A DNA stretch of 32,599 bases, from contig JAAXQN010000186.1 in NCBI GenBank assembly GCA_012974305.1, positions 1 through 32,599 of the forward strand. Reading direction: 5' to 3'. The stretch's first letter is position 1, and each line of letters starts with the position of its first letter. Under the pieces are notes generated by a model. That model was not told the origin of the DNA. It made no database searches and saw only the letters and a program-made list of their open reading frames with translations. Positions 25,811 to 32,599 of the stretch are shown in pieces. The stretch is from Candidatus Methylomirabilis sp. (GTDB lineage: Bacteria; Methylomirabilota; Methylomirabilia; Methylomirabilales; CSP1-5). The translations under genes were made by a program, and so were the position numbers.

Positions 25811-26493
25811 ATCTCCACCCCGATGGCCCCCGTGGCCACGATGACCGCATTGAGAATGAGCCCCCATCCCGGCACCAGCCTTTCAACCACCGGTGTGGTC
25901 AGAAAGGCTACCCCGACCAGCAGGATTAATTGCCGCTCCTTGAGCTCTGCGGCTAACAGCGCGCTCAGGTAGGCGGGGAAGACGAACTGGATACCCTCCT
26001 CAAATCCCCCTGGGATTCGAACTCCAAAGAGGTATCCCACCGCGGTTCCCAGCACGTAGCAGGTGTAACTGGGGATCGCTACTCCCAGAAAGTACAGGAA
26101 CTTATCCTGCACCGATTTCTTCTGAAAACCGAGAAAGGAGACGGCAAAGGTACTGACACTGATGAGATGTGCCGCCGGCATCAATGCCGCCATTCGAACG
26201 CGGCCGAAATGTGGTGCAAGGGTAAAACTCATAATGGCAAAGCGAAGGTTGATGACGAAGGTACTCACCAGAATCTGCACGGCCTGGCCCCCAAGGGGAA
26301 TGAGCTCGAGGGCAGGGAACTGCGCTGGAGCAGCAAAGACGATCGCTGACATGAGCACGCCCTCGCCTAGGGAGAGACCCGCGGTATGGGCCGCGATCCC
26401 GAGGGCCATCGTGATGCCAAAAAACCCGAAACAGACCGGGACCGCCGCGCGGGCTCCTTCCCGGAAGCTGGCAAACTTCTCATGCGTCTGCAC
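25789..26493 (-). CDS. azlC: AzlC family branched-chain amino acid exporter large subunit
   Basis: A 234-residue integral membrane protein with the AzlC pattern: FREGARAAVPVCFGFFGITMALGIAA at the N-terminus, SAIVFAAPAQFPALEL, the conserved NLRFAIMSFTLAPHF, and late hydrophobic segments. It exports branched-chain amino acids together with AzlD. GTG 26493 is the first start; the nearest purine-rich site (AGGAGAAAAGAG) is about 13 nt away, so the start is not certain. It begins 20 bases after the exported hypothetical gene. Confidence 0.9.
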   Translation of the reverse strand: MQTHEKFASFREGARAAVPVCFGFFGITMALGIAAHTAGLSLGEGVLMSAIVFAAPAQFPALELIPLGGQAVQILVSTFVINLRFAIMSFTLAPHFGRVRMAALMPAAHLISVSTFAVSFLGFQKKSVQDKFLYFLGVAIPSYTCYVLGTAVGYLFGVRIPGGFEEGIQFVFPAYLSALLAAELKERQLILLVGVAFLTTPVVERLVPGWGLILNAVIVATGAIGVEIWWESKS

Positions 26494-26513
26494 TGATTTT
26501 GTTCTCTTTTCTC

Positions 26514-27056
26514 CTACTGCTTTGGATTGGCCGTACGGTAGTCCTTGACGAACTGATCCATCCTATCCCACACACTTGGGAGAATGCGGAGCAAGCTCTG
26601 TGCCCCCACGAGACCAACTGCCCCTGTACTCCACGTTGTTCCACGCCCCACTAACTTGGAATCACGAAGGAGGACCACGGCCTGGACCAAGTTCAGTTCA
26701 ATGCCGAAGGCGTAGATGTAACCCGCCGCATCCTTGTGCGTAGTCACCTTGAGGACCAGATGTGGGATACCGGGGGTGCTCATGGCTTCTACTCGGTTGA
26801 CGACGCGGATATCAGCCCGTCGGAGCTGCAGTTCAATGTCCGTTTTCAGACCTGCCCTGGTCACATCGCTTTGTCCCGGCGGCATAACCCCCGTGACGTC
26901 GACAAACACGCCCGAGAGCCCGGCGAGACTTTCACGGGTAAAGCGCTCGGGCTTCCGTTCCGTCGCCACAATCTGCTCGACTCCCCTTGCCATATCAACG
27001 AGGCTCAGGCTCACCAGGACGGCGAGTATCACTATGATGCACTGCTTGGGTTTCAT
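26514..27056 (-). CDS. Exported hypothetical protein
   Basis: A 180-residue protein with a clear signal peptide (KPKQ, hydrophobic core about 7-20, likely cut after ARG near 25). The mature part reads as a mixed alpha/beta domain: an N-terminal helix, GVFVDVTGV, TDIELQLRRADIRVV and HLVLKVTTHKD, followed by LVQAVVLLRD and a C-terminal helix (VWDRMDQFVKDYRTANP). This strand-helix order and the two-layer look resemble small periplasmic domains seen with exported lipoproteins, but I recognise no named family. ATG 27056 follows GGAGGGGAAG. It precedes azlC by 20 bases. Confidence 0.75.
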   Translation of the reverse strand: MKPKQCIIVILAVLVSLSLVDMARGVEQIVATERKPERFTRESLAGLSGVFVDVTGVMPPGQSDVTRAGLKTDIELQLRRADIRVVNRVEAMSTPGIPHLVLKVTTHKDAAGYIYAFGIELNLVQAVVLLRDSKLVGRGTTWSTGAVGLVGAQSLLRILPSVWDRMDQFVKDYRTANPKQ

Positions 27057-27215
27057 AACTTCCCCTCCACGTCTTCCGCGGCGATCACTTCCCCGGCTTG
27101 GGATATCACCATAGTGTTCGGGCGGCATGAACGAATTGTGAGCGAAAGGCAAGACCGGCGGAGCCGCTTCACCTTAGGGCAAAGCGGCCGGAATGGCAAG
27201 CGTGTTAGAGGGGGA

Positions 27216-27533
27216 TTACGAGCCGCGCTGTAGCGCTATCGCCTCCGCCATCTCTGCTTCGGCCTCGGGGATCATCCCCTTCTTCCGAAAAAAGACGGAG
27301 AGGCTGGTGTGGTACAGAGGCTCCTTGGGATTCAATGCGATCGCTCTGTTAATGCTGGCGATGGCGTCATCAATCATTCCCTTTTGATCATAGGCCTGGG
27401 CCATTGCCAGATACCCGTCCGCAAAGTTCGCGTCGACCCCCACGGCCTTCTTGAAGGCAGCAAGCGCCTCGTCACTCTCCTTCTTGGCAAAGTGGCTAAG
27501 CCCCTGATGGTAGTACTGATCCCGTGTACTCAT
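27216..27533 (-). CDS. Small tetratricopeptide repeat protein
   Basis: A 105-residue soluble protein made almost entirely of three TPR units (about 5-38, 39-72 and 73-103), with typical positions such as YYHQGLSHFAKKESDEALAA, AMAQAYDQKGMIDDAIAS and LALNP-like ends (AIALNPKEP). It has no signal peptide. A protein-binding role is likely; a partner in lipoate or PDH assembly is possible from its position 12 bases after lipB but cannot be shown. GAGGAAAGGG precedes ATG 27533. The next gene is 159 bases downstream. Confidence 0.85.
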   Translation of the reverse strand: MSTRDQYYHQGLSHFAKKESDEALAAFKKAVGVDANFADGYLAMAQAYDQKGMIDDAIASINRAIALNPKEPLYHTSLSVFFRKKGMIPEAEAEMAEAIALQRGS

Positions 27534-27545
27534 CTTTCCCTTTCC

Positions 27546-28226
27546 TCACGGCAAGGACAAGGCTACCTCAGGACGGGCCTTCCACCTAGGGACACAGTCG
27601 AAGACCAGCCCGAACTCACGGGTAACAGACTCGGCCACCGCTTGAATCGGCACCCCCTGTCCGAGGAGGGCTGTCATGGACGTCATGCGAACTCCGGTAA
27701 GGCCGCAAGGCACGATCAGATCGAAGAGGCTGAGATCGGTGCTCACGTTCAAGGCAAAACCATGCCGGCTCACCCACCGGCTCACGTGCACACCGATGGA
27801 TGCAATCTTGGACTCCTGAACCCAGACCCCGGTCTGCTTGAGGCTTCGCTCGGCCCGAATATCATACGTCTCCAAGGTCCGGATTAACATTGCTTCCAAA
27901 TTGCGCATAAAGAGGTGGAGGTCTTTTCCATGACGGGTGAGGTCGACAACAGGGTATCCGACCAGCTGCCCTGGACCGTGGAAGGTAACATCGCCCCCCC
28001 GTTCGATCTCCCACACCTCAACCCCCTGCGCCTCCAGAATCTGCTCGTCACTGAGGAGATGCTCGCGCTTCGCGCCCCGACCGAGGGTGATCACCGGCGG
28101 ATGTTCGAGGAGCAGAAGGCAGTCCTGCACTTCGCCCCGTATCCTCGCCGTGGCACGCTCTCGCTGAAGCCTGAGCGCCTCCCCGTAGTCCACCCGTCCG
28201 AGCCAGTACACCTCGAACTCTCGCAT
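27546..28226 (-). CDS. lipB: Octanoyltransferase LipB
   Basis: A 226-residue enzyme that moves octanoate from acyl carrier protein to the lipoyl domains of E2-type proteins. The family signature RGGDVTFHGPGQLVGYP lies at 77-92; catalytic Lys140 is in SKIASIGVH and Cys174 in VPCGL. The N-terminal DYGEAL and the EHPPVITLGRG segment are also typical. ATG 28226 is chosen over GTG 28229; GAGG lies a few bases before it. It sits downstream of the pdhB-pdhC-lpdA genes, whose E2 product is its natural target. LipA, which adds the sulfurs, is not in the window. Confidence 0.97.
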   Translation of the reverse strand: MREFEVYWLGRVDYGEALRLQRERATARIRGEVQDCLLLLEHPPVITLGRGAKREHLLSDEQILEAQGVEVWEIERGGDVTFHGPGQLVGYPVVDLTRHGKDLHLFMRNLEAMLIRTLETYDIRAERSLKQTGVWVQESKIASIGVHVSRWVSRHGFALNVSTDLSLFDLIVPCGLTGVRMTSMTALLGQGVPIQAVAESVTREFGLVFDCVPRWKARPEVALSLP

Positions 28227-28239
28227 CACCTCTTCTCCG

Positions 28240-28625
28240 TTCCCGCACGAGGCTGAGGGAGGGATCTAGCGGTGAAGGCTGGCTGCACCTGGCTTGCGTC
28301 GAGTCGGCCTGCTCTGCAGGCCGACATTTGTTCGTCCCACAACACAAGAGGGCGCGTAGGAATCGCGTTCCGCCTAAGCAACCAGGGGAATTTGCAGCCA
28401 ACTGAGCCGCGGATCCCTCCCGAAGCCATCACTTCCCGCACGAGGCTAAGGGGGAGGCCCTTAGCGAAGGTAGGTTGCATCTGGCTTGCGTCAAGCCGGC
28501 CTATTGCGCAGGCCGGCATATCCCCATCCCATGATAGAAGATGGCACGTATGCAGAATCTTCCGCGGTAGCAACCCACAGAATTTGCAGCCATCTGAGGC
28601 GAAGATCTCTTCCGAGGCCATCTCT
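28240..28625. repeat. Tandem pair of ~193-bp degenerate repeats with conserved hairpin
   Basis: Copy 1 begins at 28240 and copy 2 at 28433, both with TTCCCGCACGAGGCT. Shared later blocks are TGGCTTGCGTC, a hairpin, and AATTTGCAGCCA followed by CTGAG. The hairpin is GTCGGCCTGC/GCAGGCCGAC in copy 1 (28303-28325) and GCCGGCCT/AGGCCGGC in copy 2 (28495-28517). One base pair changed on both sides (T-A to C-G), which keeps the stem. The pair fills the gap between lpdA and lipB. A minus-strand frame runs through both copies but I consider it a by-product. Confidence 0.8.
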
Positions 28626-28648
28626 CCCTCAGCCATATTACCTATATC

Positions 28649-30043
28649 TCACATGTGGATGACACGGCCCAGCGCGGCCAAACACGCCTCCGCCACTGTC
28701 TCCGAGAGAGTCGGATGGGCATGGACCGAGTTGTGCAGGTCTTCGAGAGTCGCCTCGAGTGTGCGGGCCATCGTCGCCTCGGCGATCATCTCCGTCGCCT
28801 CCGGACCGATAATATGAAGTCCCAGGATCTCTCCATACTCCGCATCCGCCACGACCTTGACAAATCCCTCGGTGTCTCCCAGCGCCACCGCCTTCCCGCT
28901 AGCCTGGAAAGAAAAGCGACCTACTTTGACCTGCCGGCCCATCTCCTTGGCCTGCTCCTCGGTCAGACCGACGCTGGCTACCTGGGGAGAGCAGTAAGTG
29001 CAATTCGGGATCTTTGAGGGATCCGGCCGTTTGGTTTTTATCCCAGCCATTGTCTCCACTGCGGCAATCCCCTCGGCCATCGCTTTGTGGGCGAGCAGGG
29101 GGCCACCGACCACATCGCCGATTGCATAGATTCCTGGAACCGAGGTTTCACATTGGTCGCTGACCTCAATGAATCCACCGCGGTCTCGCTTCACCCCCAA
29201 CCCATCAAGTCCCAACGATTCGACATTGGGTACGCGGCCGACCGCGACCAACGCAACATCTCCAGCAACCTCTTTCTGTTTTCCCTCTCTCGACAGCTGA
29301 AGGTGGACCTGCTCTCCCTTGACCGCTACTCCCTCCACCGTGGTATTGGTCCAAATCTTCATCCCACGCTTCGCGAAAATCTTCTCCAGGAGGCTGGATA
29401 CCTCGGCGTCCTCTACCGGTACCAGGCGAGGCAACATCTCGATGACTGTCACCTCGGAGCCATAGGTTCCATAGATGTCGGCAAACTCCACCCCGACTGC
29501 CCCCGCGCCAATGATCAGGAGCGATCGTGGAACCTGAGGCAGGCTCACGGCCTCGGTGCTCGTGATCACCCGCTTTCCATCCACAGCAACCCCGGGGATC
29601 TCTCGAGGGCGGGACCCGGTGGCCAGCAGGACTCGTTCTGCCTGTAGCTCGGTCTCTTTGCCATCTTTGGTGACCAGGATCTGACCTTTGCCAGCGAGCC
29701 TCGCCTCTCCGAGCACCACTGTCACCTTGTTCTTCTTCATGAGATACTCGACACCCTTGGAAAGCTTCCAGGCTGCCCGCTCGCTTCGCTTTACCGCGAC
29801 CGAGAAGTCCACCCGCAGATTGTCAAAGCTGAAGCCGAACTCTTCGGCTCGGCGAAGCAAGGAGAGTATCTCGGCGTTCCGGAGGAGTGCCTTCGTGGGA
29901 ATACAACCCCAGTTGAGACAGACCCCTCCCAACCTGTCGCGCTCCACGATGGTAACCTTCTTCCCCAACTGGGCAGCCCGGATGGCACCAACATAGCCAC
30001 CGGGGCCGCTCCCGATTACCACGAGGTCATACCGCTCCCCCAT
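28649..30043 (-). CDS. lpdA: Dihydrolipoyl dehydrogenase (E3)
   Basis: A 464-residue flavoprotein that reoxidises dihydrolipoamide on E2 with NAD+. Visible motifs are the FAD-binding GSGPGGYVGAIRAAQLG (11-27), the redox pair Cys42 and Cys47 in GGVCLNWGCIPT, the NAD-binding GAGAVGVEFADIYGTYG, the second FAD motif YAIGDV, and the catalytic His-Glu region HAHPTLSE near the C-terminus. ATG 30043 follows AAGGGG; the frame is open to 30166 but this would overlap pdhC. It starts 49 bases after pdhC and clearly belongs to the same complex. Confidence 0.97.
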   Translation of the reverse strand: MGERYDLVVIGSGPGGYVGAIRAAQLGKKVTIVERDRLGGVCLNWGCIPTKALLRNAEILSLLRRAEEFGFSFDNLRVDFSVAVKRSERAAWKLSKGVEYLMKKNKVTVVLGEARLAGKGQILVTKDGKETELQAERVLLATGSRPREIPGVAVDGKRVITSTEAVSLPQVPRSLLIIGAGAVGVEFADIYGTYGSEVTVIEMLPRLVPVEDAEVSSLLEKIFAKRGMKIWTNTTVEGVAVKGEQVHLQLSREGKQKEVAGDVALVAVGRVPNVESLGLDGLGVKRDRGGFIEVSDQCETSVPGIYAIGDVVGGPLLAHKAMAEGIAAVETMAGIKTKRPDPSKIPNCTYCSPQVASVGLTEEQAKEMGRQVKVGRFSFQASGKAVALGDTEGFVKVVADAEYGEILGLHIIGPEATEMIAEATMARTLEATLEDLHNSVHAHPTLSETVAEACLAALGRVIHM

Positions 30044-30092
30044 GACGTCCCCTTTCATGCAAGCGGACCAGACACCCGCTAGAAGGATGATT

Positions 30093-31331
30093 TCAAGTGA
30101 CCAGATGGAGGGGTTGCTCGAGATAGACCTTGAAGCGCTGGAGGAATCGTGCAGCCGTCGCTCCATCGAGGACGCGGTGGTCCGCGGAGAGGGTCACCCG
30201 CATCCGCTCGGCCACCTTCACCTCGCCATCCACCACGACCGGTCGAGGGATGACCGAGCCCACGGCCAGAATAGCCGCCTCGGGCGGATTAATGATGGCG
30301 ACAAACTCCTCCACGTCGAACATGCCCAGATTGCTGATGGTGAAGGTGCCAGGGCTGAAGTGCTCCGGCCGCAGCCGCCCCGTCCGGGCCCGCTCCACCA
30401 ATTCCTTCGCCTCCTGGGCGATCTGGCTGAGGGGTTTTTTGTCGCAATCGGGGATGACCGGTGTCACCAACCCCTGCTCCAACGCGACGGCAACACCGAT
30501 ATTGATACGCCCGTAGACCCGGAGTTTTCCCTCGGCAAAGGAGGCGTTCACCTCCGGAAAGTCCTGAAGAGTCTTGGCCACCCCCTTCACCAGCATGTCG
30601 GTGACCGAGATGCGCGCCCCTTCCCCGAGGAGTGCGTTCAAGCCCTTCCGAAGCTTCAAGGCCTCGGCCATGTCAATATCCGAAGTAACATAGAAGTGAG
30701 GAGCAACGCGTTTGCTTTCGGCCATCCGGCGGGCCACGGTCTGCCGGATGCGGGAAAGGTCGTGATCCTCGTACGGAATGTCCTGAGGTACAGCGGCCGG
30801 TGCAGCCGCCACAGGGGTCGGAGCTGGCCTCGGAGCCTCCACAGGCCGTTCCGCAAGAAAAGTCTCGACGTCGTCTTTGACGATCCGGCCACCCGGTCCG
30901 GTCCCGCGGATCAGGTTGAGGTGTACTCCTTGCTCGCGCGCAATGCGTCGGGCAACGGGTGACGCGGCAATCCGGGAAGCCTCTTCTCCTGTGACAGCGA
31001 CGGTGGCCACCGGTGTCGGCGCCCCTGTGGCCACCGGAGCCGCCTTCTCCGCGGGAGCGGCCTTTACCTCCAGCCCCGGGATCGGCTCGTCCCGGTCCGC
31101 GATGACGGCGATGACGTGCCCGACTGGGACCGTTTGTCCCTCAGGGACCAGGATCTTTCGCAGGACACCAGCGGTGTAGGCCTCCACCTCCACCGTCACC
31201 TTGGTGGTGTCGACTTCGGCGATAACCTCCCCGCGCGTGACCTCATCCCCCTCGTCCTTCCGCCAACGGACGATGGTCCCCTCGGTCATGTCGTAGCCCA
31301 TTTTGGGCATCACGACTTCGTTTACCAACAC
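30093..31331 (-). CDS. pdhC: Dihydrolipoamide acetyltransferase (E2) of pyruvate dehydrogenase
   Basis: A 412-residue 2-oxoacid dehydrogenase E2. It has one lipoyl domain (1-80) with the lipoylated Lys44 in DTTKVTVEV, an Ala/Pro-rich linker (90-112), a peripheral subunit-binding domain (about 120-158, SPVARRIAREQGV...GTGPGGRI), a second Ala/Pro linker, and the catalytic core (190-412) with His385 and Asp389 in SADHRVLDG. The start is uncertain: GTG 31331, TTG 31328 or GTG 31313; a run of G residues lies directly upstream. The gap to pdhB (240 bases) is filled mainly by a MITE-like element. Confidence 0.95.
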   Translation of the reverse strand: MLVNEVVMPKMGYDMTEGTIVRWRKDEGDEVTRGEVIAEVDTTKVTVEVEAYTAGVLRKILVPEGQTVPVGHVIAVIADRDEPIPGLEVKAAPAEKAAPVATGAPTPVATVAVTGEEASRIAASPVARRIAREQGVHLNLIRGTGPGGRIVKDDVETFLAERPVEAPRPAPTPVAAAPAAVPQDIPYEDHDLSRIRQTVARRMAESKRVAPHFYVTSDIDMAEALKLRKGLNALLGEGARISVTDMLVKGVAKTLQDFPEVNASFAEGKLRVYGRINIGVAVALEQGLVTPVIPDCDKKPLSQIAQEAKELVERARTGRLRPEHFSPGTFTISNLGMFDVEEFVAIINPPEAAILAVGSVIPRPVVVDGEVKVAERMRVTLSADHRVLDGATAARFLQRFKVYLEQPLHLVT

Positions 31332-31378
31332 TCCCCCCGTTTTCCCCCTGAGCTTACCGGAGTCGGAAAACCTGTTAT

Positions 31379-31575
31379 CTAGCCCGCATTATTCACGAAC
31401 GGAATGTCTTCGTGAATAATGCGCCTGCAGGTGCGGGCTCCGCCGCACCGGCAGGTTTCGATCCCGCCGCTGCGGCGGGCCTCAAGGCTAGCCCTGAGCG
31501 ACGCCCCGCAAACGCGGGGCGGAGTCGAAGCCCGGAGGGTGGTTTATTCACTTCTATGTGAATAATCCGGGCTAG
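31379..31575. mobile_element. MITE-like palindromic element between pdhB and pdhC
   Basis: About 197 bp bounded by 18-bp inverted ends with one mismatch: CTAGCCCGCATTATTCAC (31379-31396) and the complement of 31558-31575 (CTAGCCCGGATTATTCAC). Inside are perfect hairpins: a 14-bp stem (31386-31399 with 31409-31422), a two-part stem (31424-31455), CCCGCCGC/GCGGCGGG (31463-31479), GCCCCGC/GCGGGGC (31503-31520) and TTATTCAC/GTGAATAA (31544-31565). The CTAG at each tip could be a 4-bp target duplication. It has no open frame. The pdhB stop codon (31574-31572) is part of its right end. Confidence 0.75.
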
Positions 31576-32558
31576 ACGCCGGTCCGGACAAAGAGCTGCT
31601 TGACCGCCTCCACTACCCGCCCAGCATCCGGGATCGCCGCCTGTTCCAAATTCTTGGCGTAAGGCAACGGGACCTCCACACCGGCCACGCGACCGATTGG
31701 TGCATCCAGGTAGTCAAAGGCCTCCTCTTGAATCCGACTCGCAACCTCTGCACCAATCCCGTAGGTGCGCCAGGCCTCCTCGACGGTGACGGCTCGGTTG
31801 GTCTTCCTGACGGAGGTCAGCACCGTCTCCATGTCGAGCGGGCGCAGCGTCTTGAGGTCGACCACCTCGGCTTCGATCCCCTCCTGACTGAGGCGATCCG
31901 CCGCCTCGAGTGCCACCAACGCCATCCTGGAGTAAGCCACGAGGGTGACATCTTTCCCCTCTCGCTTCACCTCGGCCTTGCCCAGGGGAATGAGAACCTC
32001 CCCTTCCGGGACCTCTCCCCGAACTCGATAGAGGAGGGCGTGCTCGATGAAGAGGACCGGATCGTTATCCCGAATAGCGCTCTTCAACAGTCCCTTGGCA
32101 TCGGCAGGCGTCGCCGGGGTAACTACCTTCAGACCCGGAACATGGGCAAACAGGACCTCAAGGCTCTGCGAATGGGTCGAGGCGAGCTGGGCACCCCCAC
32201 CCCCCGTCATCCGAAACACGACGGGGACCGACATCTGCCCCCCAAACATGTGCAGGACCTTCGCGGCATGATTGATGATCGCATCAGAGGCGAGAAGCGC
32301 AAAATTAATCGTCATCAGCTCGGCCACAGGACGAAGCCCCCCCATGGCTGCTCCAACCGCGGCGCCGCTAATCCCCCCTTCGGCGATTGGGGTATCCATC
32401 ACTCGCTTTTCCCCGAAATCGTTGACAAGGCCTGAGGTGACCCCATAGGCCCCACCATACGCCACCACGTCCTCGCCAAAGACCAGGACGCGCTCGTCCC
32501 TGGCCATCTCCTCGCGCAGGGCGTGATTCAGCGCTTCCCGATAGGTGATTGTCGGCAT
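31572..32558 (-). CDS. pdhB: Pyruvate dehydrogenase E1 beta subunit
   Basis: A 328-residue E1 beta (transketolase-like pyrimidine-binding domain about 4-180, C-terminal domain about 200-320). Landmarks: GEDVVAYGGAYGVTSGL, DTPIAE with the cofactor-activating Glu60, the ASTHSQSLEVLFAHVPGLKVVTPATPADAKGLL segment, and the C-terminal VDLKTLRPLDMETV and VEEAW. With E1 alpha it decarboxylates pyruvate using thiamine diphosphate and loads acetyl onto lipoyl-E2. ATG 32558 has GGGGAGGA about 9 nt upstream. Its stop codon TAG is the tip of the MITE-like element, so the last residues could have been altered by insertion. Confidence 0.96.
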   Translation of the reverse strand: MPTITYREALNHALREEMARDERVLVFGEDVVAYGGAYGVTSGLVNDFGEKRVMDTPIAEGGISGAAVGAAMGGLRPVAELMTINFALLASDAIINHAAKVLHMFGGQMSVPVVFRMTGGGGAQLASTHSQSLEVLFAHVPGLKVVTPATPADAKGLLKSAIRDNDPVLFIEHALLYRVRGEVPEGEVLIPLGKAEVKREGKDVTLVAYSRMALVALEAADRLSQEGIEAEVVDLKTLRPLDMETVLTSVRKTNRAVTVEEAWRTYGIGAEVASRIQEEAFDYLDAPIGRVAGVEVPLPYAKNLEQAAIPDAGRVVEAVKQLFVRTGV

Positions 32559-32576
32559 CCCTACATCCTCCCCGCC

Positions 32577-32599
32577 TCAAGGATTCGAATAGATGTCTT
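32577..32599 (-). CDS. pdhA: 3' end of probable pyruvate dehydrogenase E1 alpha gene (partial)
   Basis: In the minus-strand frame ending TGA at 32579-32577 the last visible codons read DIYSNP. This fits the usual C-terminal end of E1 alpha (acidic residue, aromatic, D-x-Y-x). The gap to the pdhB start is 18 bases and contains the pdhB ribosome site, as expected for pdhA-pdhB. Only six codons are seen, so the call rests mainly on gene order. Confidence 0.5.

Noticed and set aside
25386-25886. Minus-strand frame of 166 codons over azlD
   Set aside because: Different frame from azlD, whose membrane pattern and ribosome site are clear; this frame has no domain and a composition dominated by Arg, Gly and Ser.
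28226-28636. Minus-strand frame of 136 codons through the tandem repeat
   Set aside because: The frame stays open because the repeat length is close to a multiple of three and GC-rich. The compensatory hairpin change points to selection on nucleic acid structure, and there is no convincing ribosome site. It remains possible that it is translated.
31379-31575. Ordinary bidirectional terminator
   Set aside because: Several hairpins but no T-run after the stable stems, and the matched outer ends with CTAG tips fit a mobile element better. Termination here would also split the PDH genes.

Overview
This window looks like a chromosomal segment of a GC-rich Gram-negative bacterium. The mixture of genes is what I would expect from candidate phylum NC10/Methylomirabilota, or a Rokubacteria-like or deltaproteobacterial relative: futalosine-type menaquinone synthesis, FAD-dependent thymidylate synthase, a pyruvate dehydrogenase-lipoate cluster, and B12-type radical SAM enzymes. 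No rRNA, phylogenetic marker or database comparison was available, so the taxon is an inference. I see no tRNA, CRISPR array, phage genes or intact insertion sequence.

Layout. Bases 1-5210 are mainly plus-strand: two small membrane-anchored hypotheticals, an exported DUF255/YyaL-type thioredoxin-domain protein, a DUF2784 membrane protein, a soluble CxxC thioredoxin-like protein, and a lower-GC membrane zinc-ribbon protein with an internal duplication. Bases 5247-7192 hold a terminator, an exported TPR protein and three small hypotheticals. Bases 7639-11283 encode a 1214-residue protein that joins a second, canonical YyaL/DUF255 protein to an aldo/keto reductase carrying the full Asp-Tyr-Lys-His tetrad. 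This fusion is the most unusual protein in the window.

From 11264 to the end almost every gene is on the minus strand. Read in transcription order there are four blocks. (i) pdhA (last codons only)-pdhB-pdhC-lpdA-lipB-TPR-exported hypothetical-azlC-azlD: the E1, E2 and E3 parts of pyruvate dehydrogenase with the octanoyltransferase that starts lipoylation of E2, then a branched-chain amino acid exporter. (ii) An alpha/beta hydrolase with its own promoter. (iii) CopD-like membrane protein-yjbQ-mqnE-mqnC-B12 radical SAM-periplasmic-binding-protein-like metal receptor-rhlB, behind a good sigma70-type promoter at 24417-24445; mqnE and mqnC are successive radical SAM enzymes of the futalosine pathway. 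(iv) thiC behind a TPP riboswitch with a terminator-type expression platform, followed by a multi-pass membrane protein, then thyX, a small ORF resembling the C-terminal domain of ketol-acid reductoisomerase, and a lower-GC PIG-L deacetylase.

Non-coding structure is rich. Three loci (about 1-115, 13118-13217, 23300-23354) carry 7- or 8-nt degenerate units arranged as inverted arms, each locus with a different unit. A 197-bp MITE-like element (31379-31575) with 18-bp terminal inverted repeats sits between pdhB and pdhC and supplies the pdhB stop codon. A tandem pair of about 193-bp repeats lies between lpdA and lipB; each holds a hairpin, with a compensatory base change between copies. Several repeats touch start or stop codons, suggesting repeated insertion or growth of palindromic elements exactly at gene borders.
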